DNA of 64,000 nt from NCBI RefSeq assembly GCF_004210375.1, contig NW_027467782.1:25337276-25401275 (forward strand), in the 5' to 3' direction. Positions 36,160 to 49,134 of this stretch are shown one piece after another. Below the pieces are notes generated by a model. It was not told where the DNA came from, searched no databases, and was given only the letters and a program-made list of their open reading frames with translations. The stretch is from Tachypleus tridentatus. Its lineage: Eukaryota; Arthropoda; Merostomata; Xiphosura; Limulidae. A program made the position numbers and the translations under genes. Positions within the stretch are counted from its first letter, which is position 1, and the number at the start of each line of letters is the position of its first letter.

Positions 36160-36490
36160 GGTACATGCTCGCGCAAGTGTTGATTGTCATAGAAGCGCGC
36201 GAAGGTACTTTTATTACACATGCGCGCGCAGGCGCGTAAATTGGTATATGTACGCGCAAGTGCTGATTTCCGTACATGTGTGCGCAGGCGCATCAATTGT
36301 TACATGCGCACACAAGTGCAAAAAATAGTACAAGCACGCCCAAGTCCTGATTTTTGTAGAAGCGCGAACAGGTGCGAAAATAAGTGTATGCTCACGCAAG
36401 TGTTGATTTTCGTAGCAGCGTGCGCATGTGCGAAAATTGGTACATGCTCTCGCAAGTGTTGATTTTGGTACATGTGCGCGCATGTGTGTT
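36160..36490. repeat. CpG-rich degenerate minisatellite, array A
   Basis: Roughly 26-33 bp units of the form TTGGTACATGCTCGCGCAAG followed by TGTTGATTTT repeat about ten times with drift. The array is rich in GCGCGC, TGCGCA and ACATGCGC dinucleotide alternations, in stark contrast to the AT-rich surroundings. Open frames on both strands here (such as 36214-36483 minus) are by-products of the repeat and are not called as genes. Confidence 0.85.
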
Positions 36491-38109
36491 TCAGATTTTG
36501 TTTTCTTTACTATTTACACGTGTGGATGATTGAGTAGAGACAGTGATTTTTCTTTCATTCAACAGATATAGATATACAAGAATTAATTTGCGACATGTTT
36601 TAGTAACTGCTGATTTTGCAACAAGATATTCTGATTCTTCGATTGTTTGTGAATGGAGTTTTTCTCCTGCTTCGTAACATAGATGAGCGTGTATCTGATT
36701 TTAAGAAAATAAATAATAATTTATTGTCTGCAGTATATTAATAAGCAATGTGAAATAGTTTTATACATATGATTCTGTTCGCTCTTTTATACAACAAAGT
36801 AACAGGTTAATGTGAATTTTATAAATCAAACGTTTTTCAATCCGCTTTTGACGGTGAGGTATGTAATTCTCTTCAGCGTCGAATAATTCCTGCAACCGAT
36901 TTGCGTTTCATTTACAATGTAGGTGTGTTATACAAGGGTTCTAATGCAATATCAAAATGAAAGAACACATGAATTTATGTTGTAACAAGGTTAACATTTT
37001 CATACTTTATATAAAAAAAATTTCGAAATAATAGTATTTAGAATGTGATTCATGTGGTGAAATTATCTTATTGCTGCAATGTAAAAGCACTGAAATTTGA
37101 AATTATCTTGTTGCTGTAATGTAAAAGCACTGAATTTTTCATATTATAATTTTACCCTTCCTCTGAAACCATTATCTGGTCTGTTGTTTTCTAATTATAA
37201 ACAAACTACAATTAATATTCCTTCATACTGCATGTGTATACGAATCTTCTGGCATTCCAATTCTCAGGAAGTTACACGAAATACAACTTTTGTCAGAAAT
37301 AAAGTTACAATAATATTGTTCTAAAAACCATTCGGACAGTTGAATCAAAGTTCTTAATGCCAATACATACTTCGATATCTTTTCGTCAGATCAAGCCAAA
37401 AGCAAGCAATCCAAACACCCAAGGAAACATGTTGACCTAATCTGATTTATTGTTGATTTTCTTTCTTTTGAATAGTCAAACAAAACGATTCAAGAGCTAT
37501 TTGCTCTGTAAATTCCTTAACTTTGAACGGAAATACTACAATGACAGCAGTCAATCAACAGTATCCACTGCCAATTGTAGTTTACTATTGTTTGATTAAA
37601 GAATGAAATTTGACCTTACTCTTGTAACACACCCATGATTCAAAAGTGTATACCACATTTTTTTTTTTTTTATTATTATTTACATAGGTAGAAGAAGACA
37701 GATTAAGAAATATCCACGAGAATAAATCGTCCCTCTTATGTGTCCCAAATATGCAAGTCTATGGTGGTGGATTCAAGATTTGAGGCATATTTTCCTGACA
37801 TACGATGAACTTTTCGTTTTTTTAGAATGAATATCTCAGTATGATTTGTAATTAACTGTAAGCAGCTACTTCGAAGACGACAATACTTCCATACGTCATA
37901 CCTAAGATTTGAAGAAACTTGACATCTCCTTAACCACCAATTTCCATGATCTCAATCCTTTTTGATTCTGTTCATTGCAGACAAAATCTGTTGTTTGATT
38001 AACATCTTTGCTAGCCTGTACATATTAAAAAATAATTAGAAGCTTATAATAATTTTAAAGAAAGCAAAAACAATGAATCCGTGTTATTTGCTGAAATATG
38101 TGAACACCA
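36491..38109. other. Core between the two inverted minisatellite arrays
   Basis: 1.6 kb without recognisable coding sequence. It includes a perfect-phase 40-bp tandem duplication (37059-37098 and 37099-37138, GAAATTATCTT-TTGCTG-AA) and a poly-T stretch near 37659-37672. The content is unknown. Confidence 0.5.
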
Positions 38110-38124
38110 TTGTACCAAGTCACG

Positions 38125-38650
38125 CACCTTCGAGGAATCTACAATTTTACTAACTTCGCGCTCATGAAAAAAATAAGTACTAGCGTGCGCATCTACCAAA
38201 CAAGCGCCTCATCGCACATGCATGAAAATAAGCAAATGCACGCGCATCTAGCAATTAACGTACTAGCACGCGCATGCACCAAAATAAGCTCCTTAACACA
38301 CATGTACGAAGATAAACACTTGAGTGTGCATGTATTAAAATAAGCACATGCGTGCGCATGTACCAAAGTAAGCTCCTTTGCGTGCATCTGTCAATTCATG
38401 CACATGCGCTTACATGTACAAAAATTTAGAACCTGCACGCTTATGTACCAAAATACGTATCTGCGCGAGCATTTTCCAAAATAAGCACATGCACGCTCGG
38501 ATATGTATCAAAATAAGCACTTGCGTGCCCATGTACGAAAATGAGACCTCTGGGCGCATATATCAAAATAAGCACATACGATCACATCTAGCAAAATAAA
38601 AACCTGCGTGCGCATGTCCCAAAATAAGTACCTGTGCGCATGTGCTAAAT
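38125..38650. repeat. CpG-rich degenerate minisatellite, array B (inverted relative to A)
   Basis: Roughly 26-30 bp units of the form CAAAATAAGCACTTGCGTGC followed by CCATGTAC repeat about 17 times. Their reverse complement (GTACATGGGCACGCAAGTGC, then TTATTTTG) matches the array A unit, so A and B are inverted copies of one minisatellite. A 9-bp hairpin CAAGCACCT / AGGTGCTTG lies at its outer edge (38651-38674). Confidence 0.85.
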
Positions 38651-38699
38651 CAAGCACCTATCACAAGGTGCTTGGACACAATTAATGGACTATATTAAA

Positions 38700-40075
38700 G
38701 AACAGAAGTAAGTGCAATAAACGAAATACAAAATAAAATTGAAAGAAAACCTACACTGAGATAAAACCAAACGATTCATAATTGACTCAACACTAGCGTG
38801 ACAGAGTGGGCAGCACCCAGACGTACTGGTACCATGAAGATACAGATGCTTCCATACAGGTAAAATATTGTGAATAATGCACTAACAGAAAACCTACAGG
38901 TACAGGTCAACATGATGCAAAGCGACACGAATCCAAATATAATCCCAAGAGAGATAATGTTGCCCAGTTTAGTGAAAATGTTGAGAGACCAGTAAATGAT
39001 AAAGAGAATGAGGCTACAATGACAAAACATCAAAACCACTAACCTCTCTGACAATGATGAACAGCTGGAAATACTGGAGAAAAGAGTCCAAGTACATGGG
39101 AAACAACAAGGAAAGTAGAGAGCTAAAAACCTTGAGTTCCACACCCAACGAGAAGCGAGAGAACGGACAACAGGGATTGCCATCCCAAAACAGACATTAC
39201 ACAGATAAGATAAACAGTAATGATAAACATTTTATCCTAATACACGGAATTTCAAGATACCCATTATCAGAAGATAAATGTAGAGAGAGCCACGAGACAA
39301 ATAAGAAAATGATAAGACGATCAATAATCCATAAACAACTTTTCTCCAGGGGAAATGCAACACCGACATACCGCATAAGAGGTAAGACCTGTTGATGAAG
39401 AAATTACAAATTAGGTATTATATAAGCAGGACTGGAACAAAAAACCGTTCATAATATAATGGAGAAGACAAAAACATCAAACCAAAGAACGTCAAGAGAG
39501 GAAAGGAACCAAACCACAAAGCATTTTAAACAAGACTTTGCTAATGTCAAGTCAAACGGAATATTAAAGGAAGATGCGAGATGGCCCAACCATCTGGCCT
39601 TGAGAATATTCGTTTGAGCTTTACTTATCTGAGAGTAACGTCTCCATCACAGCAAGAGCAGTACCATGGAAGAAGGCCAGATGTAAAGATGTTGGCATCA
39701 TGTGTATGGCTACACAAGTCCAACAGGAACCTCATGAGATAACTGGATACTTTGAAGCGTGATAAAAATAAAAAAGAAACATTCTCAGTGGTCAAGGTAT
39801 GCAGCAGAAGAAACAATTGGCAATCTTAACACGAACCTTGATGAAAGGAGAAATAAGGTGTCAAAATCTCATTCAACAAAAGTTTACTGGAAGCAGTAAA
39901 ATAGAAAGAACAAAAATAATAAAGAAATACAGGAAGAAACCCACATCTTATCAAAGCAAACCATAAAATATAGTGGTTAACATAATTAAATGCCTCACTG
40001 TAATCATTGGAACGATTACTGCAAGGATATTCCTGTTATCAGTGTAATGAAAGAGGTCACACAGAAACATAGGTT
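38700..40075. other. Possible degraded LINE body, not resolvable
   Basis: Higher GC than the flanks and several medium open frames on both strands (for example 38776-39183 minus, 39054-39395 plus), but no motif I can support. It lies just 3' (minus strand) of the zinc-knuckle gag remnant and could be its ORF2 in advanced decay. Confidence 0.3.
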
Positions 40076-40719
40076 TCACTGAATACTCCAACCACTGACA
40101 CCACATGTTTGAGTAATGAGAATAAGGTTGGATGTTTTAGAGGCTCTCAAAGAAATGGACTGAGAACTAGCCATTTCACTAGCGTAGTAGGGCGCCCTCT
40201 GAAGGCAAGACGAGGAACTGTGTCCCTCCCCACAGATTTCACAACACAAAGTACATTCGTCGCCATTATGCCCAAAGTCCATATACTTCTGGCATGGAAA
40301 GTATCACAGGAACAGAAAAGATGCCCCTCACGACCAAAACGATGGAACATACCAGCGTAGTTTACCATTACTACATAACTACCAATCTTCACAAACTTTG
40401 GCACTCGACTCTTTGGACTCTTCACATCAATATTCATGCAACGAATACTTGTTTAAATGACTGGACGAGATGGATGTCACTCGTGTTCGATCTTCAACAC
40501 GCGATCAAACTGAGTAAGTGTAACAGTTGCAAAGTCATGAGGTATCTCAAATGGAGAAGAATAGAAAGTCATCCTCTTTATATTCAGACTGGCAGGTCTC
40601 ATAGTGATGGACGGTTTATTGTGGGAAAAACAGCCACGTTCAAATAACTTCTGGAAAACAGCAGAGGAAGACAGTGTTGCAACATATGATGCAGAATCAA
40701 AGTGCTGCAGACGTTCCAT
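40076..40719 (-). mobile_element. LINE gag-like ORF1 remnant with two zinc knuckles, minus strand
   Basis: Minus-strand frames give IKRMTFYSSPFEIPHDFATV, then LTQFDRVLKIEHE near 40590-40480, an RNA-binding, RRM-like block. RVPKFVKIGSYVVMVNYAGM follows near 40410-40345. HRFGREGHLFCSC is a first CCHC knuckle, damaged at its first Cys region, and CCEICGEGHSSSSC near 40240-40200 is a second. This order is that of ORF1 proteins of some L1/Tx1-type and related non-LTR elements. Two frames are needed to join it. It is clearly distinct from the Jockey-type gag in the duplicated arms. Confidence 0.6.
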
Positions 40720-40749
40720 AGCTTCACCATCATGAGCAGTGTACAGAGA

Positions 40750-41300
40750 GCTTATAGTACCAGACTATAAAGTGTTCCCAATGAACGAAACGTCTGACAA
40801 ACCGTGTCGCGCAAGGTAGGGGGGGAGGCAGTACTCATTCCTGCCTTCCCCAGTAATAATCCAATGAAAATAGGTTTAGAGAAAATACCTGGATATAAAT
40901 GTGACAATATATATATAAAAACCACTTTCAAGTCCAAAGAAGCCTAGAAAGTTCAACAAGGGGGCATCGAGAGGTAGGTAGGAGGGTAGGGGGACAGCTA
41001 TGTTCCCGGCCCCCTTTTTGAAGTCTTCATAAATTCGTGGTACATCCATAAGCGTATAATTTTTTTTTCTGGTGGGTGGAAGCCAGATGTGTTGACAATT
41101 TACATTTTTTGAGGCAAAGCGATTTTCCGCAGTACCGCAATATTGCGTTAAGTACATTATTAAAATACGAATGCATTACTCTTTATCCCATATTTCCTCG
41201 GGCCCCAGGACTTTAATACCCCTGACCCCCCTCGTCAGGCCTCAGTCCAACACACACGATTATCAAATACCGCACACACAATTCCAGGTTTGGCTGCAAT
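40750..41300. repeat. Unclassified GC-richer segment with G-run hairpins
   Basis: Contains AGGGGGGGAGGCAGTACTCA, then TTCCTGCCTTCCCC (imperfect hairpin at about 40818-40852) and a second, related GTAGGGGGACAGCTATGTTC, then CCGGCCCCCT (about 40986-41016). Each is preceded by a GGTAG-type motif. Likely part of an old repeat. No coding signal. Confidence 0.35.
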
Positions 41301-41540
41301 GAAGAGTTGAAAAGAAGACGACCAGTATAGAACGCATTGCTTCGATTATTAAGAAACTGGAGTAATTAAAATGAAACATCAGTAACACAAACACAGATCA
41401 TTCAGTTGATTGAATACTTCAACTGCCTAGTAGTTGCAACATTAATTTGAACATTTATTTATTGATAGAAAAATTATTTTGGAAGATATGTTCCTGCAAT
41501 GAAATGTACCAAGGCCTTACGAACGAAAATTGTGTGCTAG

Positions 41541-41755
41541 CCACGGCATGGTTTCCTAGCGCAAAAAGGATACTGTAACTGAGGGTCAGGGTTCGGCGCC
41601 CGCGTGAAAAACATGTCTGCCTGCCTCCAGCCGTATGCTGTACTAATGTTGGCTGTCAAGCAAAATGTAGTTATAAAGTCATTAGCCCAAGAGTTGGCGG
41701 TGGTGATGTTCAGCTGCCTTCCCCTAGTCTTACACTGCTAAATTAGACGGCTACT
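41541..41755 (+). mobile_element. Degraded tRNA-derived SINE
   Basis: CCACGGCATGG head, GGGTTCGGCGCCC box-B-like segment, CCCAAGAGTTGGCGGTGG and CTTACACTGCTAAATTAG body blocks. The tail is missing. Confidence 0.85.
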
Positions 41756-41917
41756 ATTATAGTAGAAATGCAAAATTTCTTACCTCTCTCTTGAAGCGAC
41801 ATAAAATTAAACTATTATATGAAAGAATATATTTTAGTTTCATTCTTAGTTTTAGGGCTTCAGTTTTATTCTGATATCCCTAACGTCTTTCTTTTACAAA
41901 AATATTCTTTACCCTCT

Positions 41918-42163
41918 CCTCGTAATTTGAGGGTCGAGGGGTTCGGATCCCCGTCGCACACACCAAACATGATCGCCCTTTCATCCATGGAGTCATTATA
42001 ATGTGACTGATAGTTTTACTATTCGTTGGTAAAATAGTAGCACAAGAGTTGGCGGTCAGTGGTGATTATTAGCTGCCTTTCCTTTAGTCTTACACTGCTA
42101 TATTATGGACGGCTTGCCAAGATAGTCTTTGTGTAGCTTTACGCGAAATTAAAAAAAAAAAAC
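41918..42163 (+). mobile_element. 5'-truncated tRNA-derived SINE with poly-A tail
   Basis: Starts within the tRNA-like part (CGTAATTTGAGGGTCGAGGG), has GGGTTCGGATCCCC and the family body, and ends ACGCGAAATT plus a 12-base A run. Confidence 0.9.
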
Positions 42164-42320
42164 AGCACAGAGTCATCAGAGGGTGAAGTAGAGGTCTGAA
42201 CTGAATCAGAAACAGAACCACCAAAATAAAGATAGACTAACATTTTATTTCACTCACATACAATTAAATTCAATGAAATTAAAATGTTAAAATCACCTTT
42301 TTAACAAAAACTATAAATCG

Positions 42321-42820
42321 NNNNNNNNNNNNNNNNNNNNNNNNNNNNNNNNNNNNNNNNNNNNNNNNNNNNNNNNNNNNNNNNNNNNNNNNNNNNNNNN
42401 NNNNNNNNNNNNNNNNNNNNNNNNNNNNNNNNNNNNNNNNNNNNNNNNNNNNNNNNNNNNNNNNNNNNNNNNNNNNNNNNNNNNNNNNNNNNNNNNNNNN
42501 NNNNNNNNNNNNNNNNNNNNNNNNNNNNNNNNNNNNNNNNNNNNNNNNNNNNNNNNNNNNNNNNNNNNNNNNNNNNNNNNNNNNNNNNNNNNNNNNNNNN
42601 NNNNNNNNNNNNNNNNNNNNNNNNNNNNNNNNNNNNNNNNNNNNNNNNNNNNNNNNNNNNNNNNNNNNNNNNNNNNNNNNNNNNNNNNNNNNNNNNNNNN
42701 NNNNNNNNNNNNNNNNNNNNNNNNNNNNNNNNNNNNNNNNNNNNNNNNNNNNNNNNNNNNNNNNNNNNNNNNNNNNNNNNNNNNNNNNNNNNNNNNNNNN
42801 NNNNNNNNNNNNNNNNNNNN
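42321..42820. other. Assembly gap of exactly 500 N
   Basis: Round-number placeholder gap. The right arm of the inverted duplication begins at the first base after it, so the spacer length and inner junction are undefined. Confidence 0.99.
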
Positions 42821-43723
42821 GATTCAGCAAGCTTAGAGGTTTAGTTTTGTTCTAAACACATATCTTAAGATAACAATGCAAAATAATCCTTGTAAACAAA
42901 ATATATATATATATATATCAAACAATTTAACCAATACAAAAAATAAACTAACATTAAAAGAAAGAAAAATAAAACATTACTTTATTTAGAGTCTACAACT
43001 ATTTATCATCTTACCTTCATTCTTTCTAAATTTGTATTTACACATGTTAAAGGCTAGTTGAGAAACTAAATAAGACTTAACTTTTAATTTAAAAAATGAA
43101 ACTTGACATCTTGCAGGACATGTCTTGGAGAAAGACATCAATAGTTTCAGGTATCTTAAGGGCAACATATGACTAGGTAACTAAACATACAACTTTTAAG
43201 GTGGCTATATGTTTTCATTTTCCTTTTTTAAAAATCAAAACATGCATAATAATTATTGGAAAGACTAACAATTTATAATAAAGCAGTATAGAGTGACATT
43301 TAAAATTAACTTTGATTACTTTTATGTTCCACTTACTTTTCAAGCAGAACTACAGCAACTTGTGGGTTTACCCTTAAGTTCTAACTATTTTCTTGTCCAT
43401 AGTCATGAAAGTAGGTTGCCCAGTACCAAGTCATGAAAAGATCTAGAAGTTATAAGAAAATATAACTAGAAAAATTCTACAAGAAAAATTCCAGTGCACC
43501 AAAATAAAGTAAACTGTTATATGTAAATTAACTAACAAAAATTACAAGAAAAGAAGGAATTGTACACCATAAGTCAGAAAGTAATAATAAGAAATCAATT
43601 TTATTGAAAGGAAACTGATGGACTCTGTGACTAAACTAAAATAATTGGAAGATGTGATATCGAAAAATATATGTAACTATTTTACTTAGTAGAGTTTTCC
43701 ACAGTTAATACATCTTTAATTAT

Positions 43724-43905
43724 GTTGTATTTGTTTGTTTTGAATTTCATGCAATGCTACACGAGGGCTATCTGCATTAGCCATCCCTAATTTAGAAGTG
43801 TAAAACTTGATGGAAGTCAGCTAGCTATCCCTAATTTAACAGTGTAAAACTAGACGGAAGTCAACTAGCTATCCCTAATTTAACAGTGTAAGACTGGAGG
43901 GAATT
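43724..43905 (-). mobile_element. SINE 3' tail with internal triplication (right arm copy)
   Basis: Mirror of 23360-23548. It has the same three 44-bp units with a few base changes and a slightly different AAAC tail. Confidence 0.85.
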
Positions 43906-45344
43906 ACGTACTTTTACATTCACACTTAGACACAACTAGCTATATCATCTGATCTTAACATTAGAAACGGAAGGTGTATTTAATGGCCTAAATATAAGCA
44001 TTGGGTGTAAAACATTATTGTAACAAAGGCTTAGTTGAAACACTACTCCACTGAAACCCTTGGTAATTTTTATCTTACTTTTGTCTGTACCTCAATGTTA
44101 ATAAACAACTGAAAAAAATATAAATAAAATGCTATCTAACTTATCATGGTGCAATAAGTGAGCCTAGGGTATTATTTGTTTTATAATTAAGCTTAAAAAT
44201 GTACTGTGCAATAACTTACTCTCAGCTCAATAAAGACAAAATATCAATTCTAAATCTAAATAATTTCTGAATTAAATTGTTTTGTTGTATCACCAAAGTT
44301 GACAAGAATAAAAAACAAACCAATAAATGTATGAAACATTCACAACATAAATACCATAGTTGACCTGACAATATCAATTGGGAGTTTTGTTACAAAACAA
44401 TGATATAAATTGTAGACCATTACTATTAAAACAAAGAAGCATGACACAAACTGTTTATTATATATATTAACACCAGAGGGACATTTAGTGTTCCTTCTAC
44501 CACACACATTATACTCTTTAACACTGTAAATACCTGACAGCCATAAAGCTTCTTATTTCCAAAGAATGCAACATGTAGATCTTCAATGTTTTCAGTTTAC
44601 TAAAATGTTTAGTTAAAATAAAGTTATTTCAATTTTAAGTCTATCTCATGCTACGTTTATCATTTTTATAAAGTACTTCATAACTTAATGTTTCATGAAA
44701 ATTCAAAATCTTCCTATTAACAGTAAGTAGAGCCAATCTTTATACATATACTCAAAAGGTGATTTAGAAAACTGTAACTTTTATCTCTGTATTTCTATAG
44801 ACTGATGGAACCATTTTGGCAAATAGGTCTGTTCAGATACCAATAACTTTTTTGAATCTATTCAGTGTTACACAGCGTGGCTTTCAAATGCATCACTAAA
44901 CTTTTGGAAAAGAAATATCAATAACTAACATACTGAGCAAGAGCAAGAATTTAAACTGAACAAAATACACTATTCATTTCAAGCAGGCCAAACTAGCCTA
45001 ACAATCCTTTGACTGTTTATGAACATGTAAAACTGAATGAGTGCTTAAATCTTTATCAGTGCAACATATAACCCAAGAAAGGTGACATAAAATATCTTAA
45101 CTCGATTGACTTATTCTTTTAGGATAATAAAGAGCAATGATTAGTAGGGCACATTACAAGTACAGATGTTGATGTCATTTATGTAAATAATAACAGAAGA
45201 CATTCCTGTCATGTTTAGATGTACATAAAAGAGTGTGTGCATTACATGAAAGATGGCAGTGACAACAGTTAAAAAAATGTTAAAACAGTTTTCACAGAAT
45301 AGAAAAATAAAAAGGAATGGGAATTACAGAAAATGATAATGTGA

Positions 45345-45510
45345 AGAAATATATAGGAAACAATACTAATATATGGGAAATAGAAAATTAATAAAAAATA
45401 TAGGTGATATTAATATACAGGTAACAAAAACTAATATACGGGAAATAAAAAAATGAATAGAAATATAGGTGATATTAGTATGTAGGAAACAATCCTAATA
45501 TATGGGAAAT
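45345..45510. repeat. 64-bp AT-rich tandem repeat (right arm copy)
   Basis: Mirror of 21763-21925, about 2.5 units. Confidence 0.85.
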
Positions 45511-45531
45511 AGAAGCTGAGCCTTGAATACA

Positions 45532-46383
45532 GTACTGTAGTCCATATATAGAACAAGCAAAGCAGTGACAGCACCAGAACAGACCAACTTAATGTCAGCA
45601 AACTTGTTCCTGTGAATACCAACATGACCAGTTAATCAGAAAAACTGGATGTGAATAGAAGATAGAAGAAAAATAGGCCAGCCAGTGTTGAATATTGGGA
45701 AAATAAGGTGAGAATTAACACAAAGTGATTCTCTGACCAGTGGAGTGAAGAGAGTTGGTATAAATAGAACAGTGAGTGTACTGTGTAGCTTCAATATCAT
45801 CCAGAACAAAAGAAATACCACATAACTTGACAGTGAACACAGAAACTGTGGAGAGGATATTGTAGAAAACCACCTAGCTGCAACAAACCATGGCAGATCC
45901 AATAGACTTAACTGATTTTAAACCATCTGTATAACTGGGAATGAAAGAATGGTTCAAAAGATGTTTGGCAATGAAAACAGTACAACCAAATGGAAGTATC
46001 AACCTTCCTCAAATGACTCAGAGAAAGGTAACAGGCAGAGGTGGTAATAAAACATAGTGTGGTGGGCTGATTGATGGAAAAAGCAACATCAATCTGTGAC
46101 ATACTGAACTCAGTCAGCTTCACCTAAATATGAAGACCAAAGGGAAGAATGGCTGACTGTATATTCCCAAAAAGTATAACCAGTGAAACCCAGTGTACAG
46201 ACTCTGTACTGGAGACATATGGAAAGACCCTGTTCAAGACTGAAGTCTCAGATGGTGAATAGGGTACAGCATCTTCAAAGCCAAAGTCCTGGCAGAAACT
46301 TAAATAAGAGACAAATAGTTCAGTTTTGAACAAAAAATCAATCTGCTCCACAAGAGGTGGAAGAAGGGATCTGGATGTTGAAG
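45532..46383 (-). mobile_element. LINE ORF2 C-terminus with RNase H remnant (right arm copy)
   Basis: Mirror of 20890-21740, with the same SPVQSLY, SYTDGLKS and TGHVGIHRNKFAD blocks on the minus strand. One small indel near 46150 changes the frame relative to the left arm (left VILLGIYSQ, right VILFGNIQS). Confidence 0.85.
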
Positions 46384-47063
46384 ATGTTCAGTGTCATTGT
46401 ACACTTTGTATTTCAGTCGGTTGGTTAAGTTTTACTGCTGTGTATATTTGACAATTACATCATTATATTGGGTCAGAAAGGCATTGTAAAGTAATAAAAT
46501 CAAAAGCAGCCAATCAGGAAATGTTTAGAAAACTGAGACTGTGCTAAAATAAAAATTGTTATTGCATTTTCACAATCTGCAATTATTTTGTATGTCCAAC
46601 CTTTGTTTCACTACTTTCATTACAGTTGGTGTTATGGTGGTGAAGATGAGAGAGCAAGTTTAAAGTTCTATGAAAAATAAGAAAATCATATTCATTTAGA
46701 TGGTATTATAAGTAAGGTAAATTAAACATAAAAACCATGAAATGAGCACAATTAATTATTCTGAGCATGAAAAATCACACTTTACACAGAATTACTTGAC
46801 AGAGAATTCACAAATTAATGGATAAATGTTTTATGAAAGCAATTTACTTGAACTATAATTTCAGTTAATAAATGGCTTGTAACTTTTACAAAAACATTTG
46901 GCAAAACTCATGATGATACACTTTGTATATTTAGAACATTTCAGTGGTTAATGTAGTTTCATGTTTATATGGAGATTACAGAACTGGTCAGAATGACCAA
47001 GCACATATACAGGTTTAATAGAATATAATTTAATTGATAATGGAATATGTATGTGGATCACAA

Positions 47064-47216
47064 TCAGTTGCCTGAATGTTTTTGTTTAAAGTGCATTTTT
47101 TTAAATTCTTCAGATACACTTGCCATTTTGGAAACTTCTAGTAAGCCTAATTTTCTTTTCACTTTTGATAAAACACCACCAGTGACTTCATCAGGAAAAC
47201 TGCTCTTGATTGGATG
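47064..47216 (-). CDS. Candidate terminal coding exon, unknown protein (right arm copy)
   Basis: Mirror of the 20057-20209 exon, with acceptor, 50-codon frame and TGA stop all intact. No amino-acid change was noticed against the left arm copy. Confidence 0.35.
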   Translation of the reverse strand, partial: HPIKSSFPDEVTGGVLSKVKRKLGLLEVSKMASVSEEFKKMHFKQKHSGN

Positions 47217-49134
47217 CTGTAAAAAATTACTTTTCATAAATGTACTTGCTACAGTTAATTTTAAACATGAGTGAGGAATAAAATCAGGGAGAATGTTTAT
47301 AATACATAATATAAAGTTTGTTTTTCAATGGCCCATAATTAATCTTTTTGTTAAAATACAGTTTACTACTAATTATTTGGAATTGGAAACTTTTGTATTA
47401 AGGTGGTTAATTACCTCAGACTCATTTCAGTCACATTCTTAACCATAATGTTGGCAAGTCTTTCTGCAATTTTATATCAAATCATATTTCTTTATTGAAG
47501 AAATTATAATAAAATAAATAGATTTTATAATCTTAAAATCCTTTCTATGGGAAAAGATTAAGTATAGAAAATCTTAGTGATTTACATAAAAAAACATAAT
47601 TAAAGAAAAAGTTATTAATTCAAATTCTGTTAAACATTTATGAAACAAAAAGTAACTTCTGAATTACAAGGTGACAAGTGCCTGCAGGATCAAACAACTT
47701 CATGAGAAAGATCATCAATATATATTGCTCTGATCCACCAAACACTTATGAAGCAGTATACAGCTTTGGTCTTCTTACACAAGAAGAAATGATGATGTAT
47801 AAAGGACTGTTCAGAGTGATGCAACTTAAACTGATTATCAAGTAAAAAAGAGGAAGTTATCTTTCTATTCAAGTCACTAGTTGGTCCTCGATGGTCTTCA
47901 CTTGAAATATTGTGTGAGCTTTGTCTGAGTAATGACACTGATTTGTTGTAAATTGTTCTCACTACACCTACTAAAATTACTCCAGGGATGGAAAGGTTAT
48001 ATTAAGATCTCTTTACAAAAGAGCAACAGGCAGGGTTTTCAGTGTGTTTAAAAGTGGGTGATACTAATGAATCAGGGAGATAATTCTGTCATTGTACTAT
48101 GTAGTGCTGGCTTGTGACTCTACACCATATTTTATGCACAATATCTTAAGGAAGATCCAGAGGCATGCTCTCCCAGAATTATTTAAAATAAGAAACGCCA
48201 TTCTCTCTATTTTCTGGTCTATTTTAAAATAAGGGTATAAAAAATTATTAAATTTGCAATGAACATGTGATTTAGCATTTTCTGCATTAGGTGTAAAACA
48301 ACTTTTCACAAATGTTATAACTTTTCTCCTTTTGTAATGTGAAGATGCCTTTGAAGTAGGCAAAACTCTTTGGTAAATATAATTTTTGTGGGGAGTGGGT
48401 GGGGTGGTTTGATTTACTGATTGAATACGAAACAACATGACTACATTTAATTTCGTATGATTGAGTAGAAAATGCCCATTAAGTACATACTACTGACCAT
48501 ACAATCTACATTACATTTTTCTCTCACAATAAAGTATTTAAAATTACTTTAAAACATATTCCTTTTATTTAGAACATGAAAAGTTCAGTTAAAATAATGT
48601 TGATGACTGAAATTTTACAAAATAAAAAAGCTTGTTGACAAGAAATGTACAAAACCAAAGAAACTAGATAGAATTAGGTAGATTCTCTGTTTTCAACTGA
48701 AATACGTGATTGACTTACCTGGCAACTTATGAAAAGCATGTTAAGAGCATTAAAAAAAAGAAGAGAGAAAATAGATTTTATTTAAATACATAAAATATTC
48801 AGGAAAGATGAATGTGTTGTGATTTCTTGTGATATATCTAAAAACCAAAGGATAAGAATATACAAGTTTATGATTTTAAAAGACACACTAGATTTCAGGT
48901 GAGACCAATTTTATCCTCTTAACAAGGTGTCATGCATAAACAATAAATTATCACTAGCATTAGTGTACAGCAACACCTTGCAAGATAGGAATAGACTCCA
49001 AGAGTGCATCCAGTGGCAAAGACAGGGTGGGCACATGCTAATCAACCAACAATGCCACCCCTACATGTGCTCATCCATCACACAGCCTGTCATTTCTGTA
49101 CAAAAAAAAAATACTGAAAGGTAACTGTATTGGC

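Noticed and set aside
36214..36483. 89-codon minus-strand and 80-codon plus-strand frames with repeating Cys/Arg/His patterns
   Set aside because: They are products of the roughly 30-bp CpG-rich minisatellite read in frame; the periodicity is that of the DNA unit and both strands are open at once.
38776..39183. 135-codon minus-strand hydrophobic frame resembling a membrane protein
   Set aside because: Cys/Phe/Ser-rich composition without conserved motif, overlapped by an antisense frame, in a region of probable LINE decay.
42279..42830. 183-codon minus-strand open frame
   Set aside because: Almost entirely the N gap; no sequence evidence.
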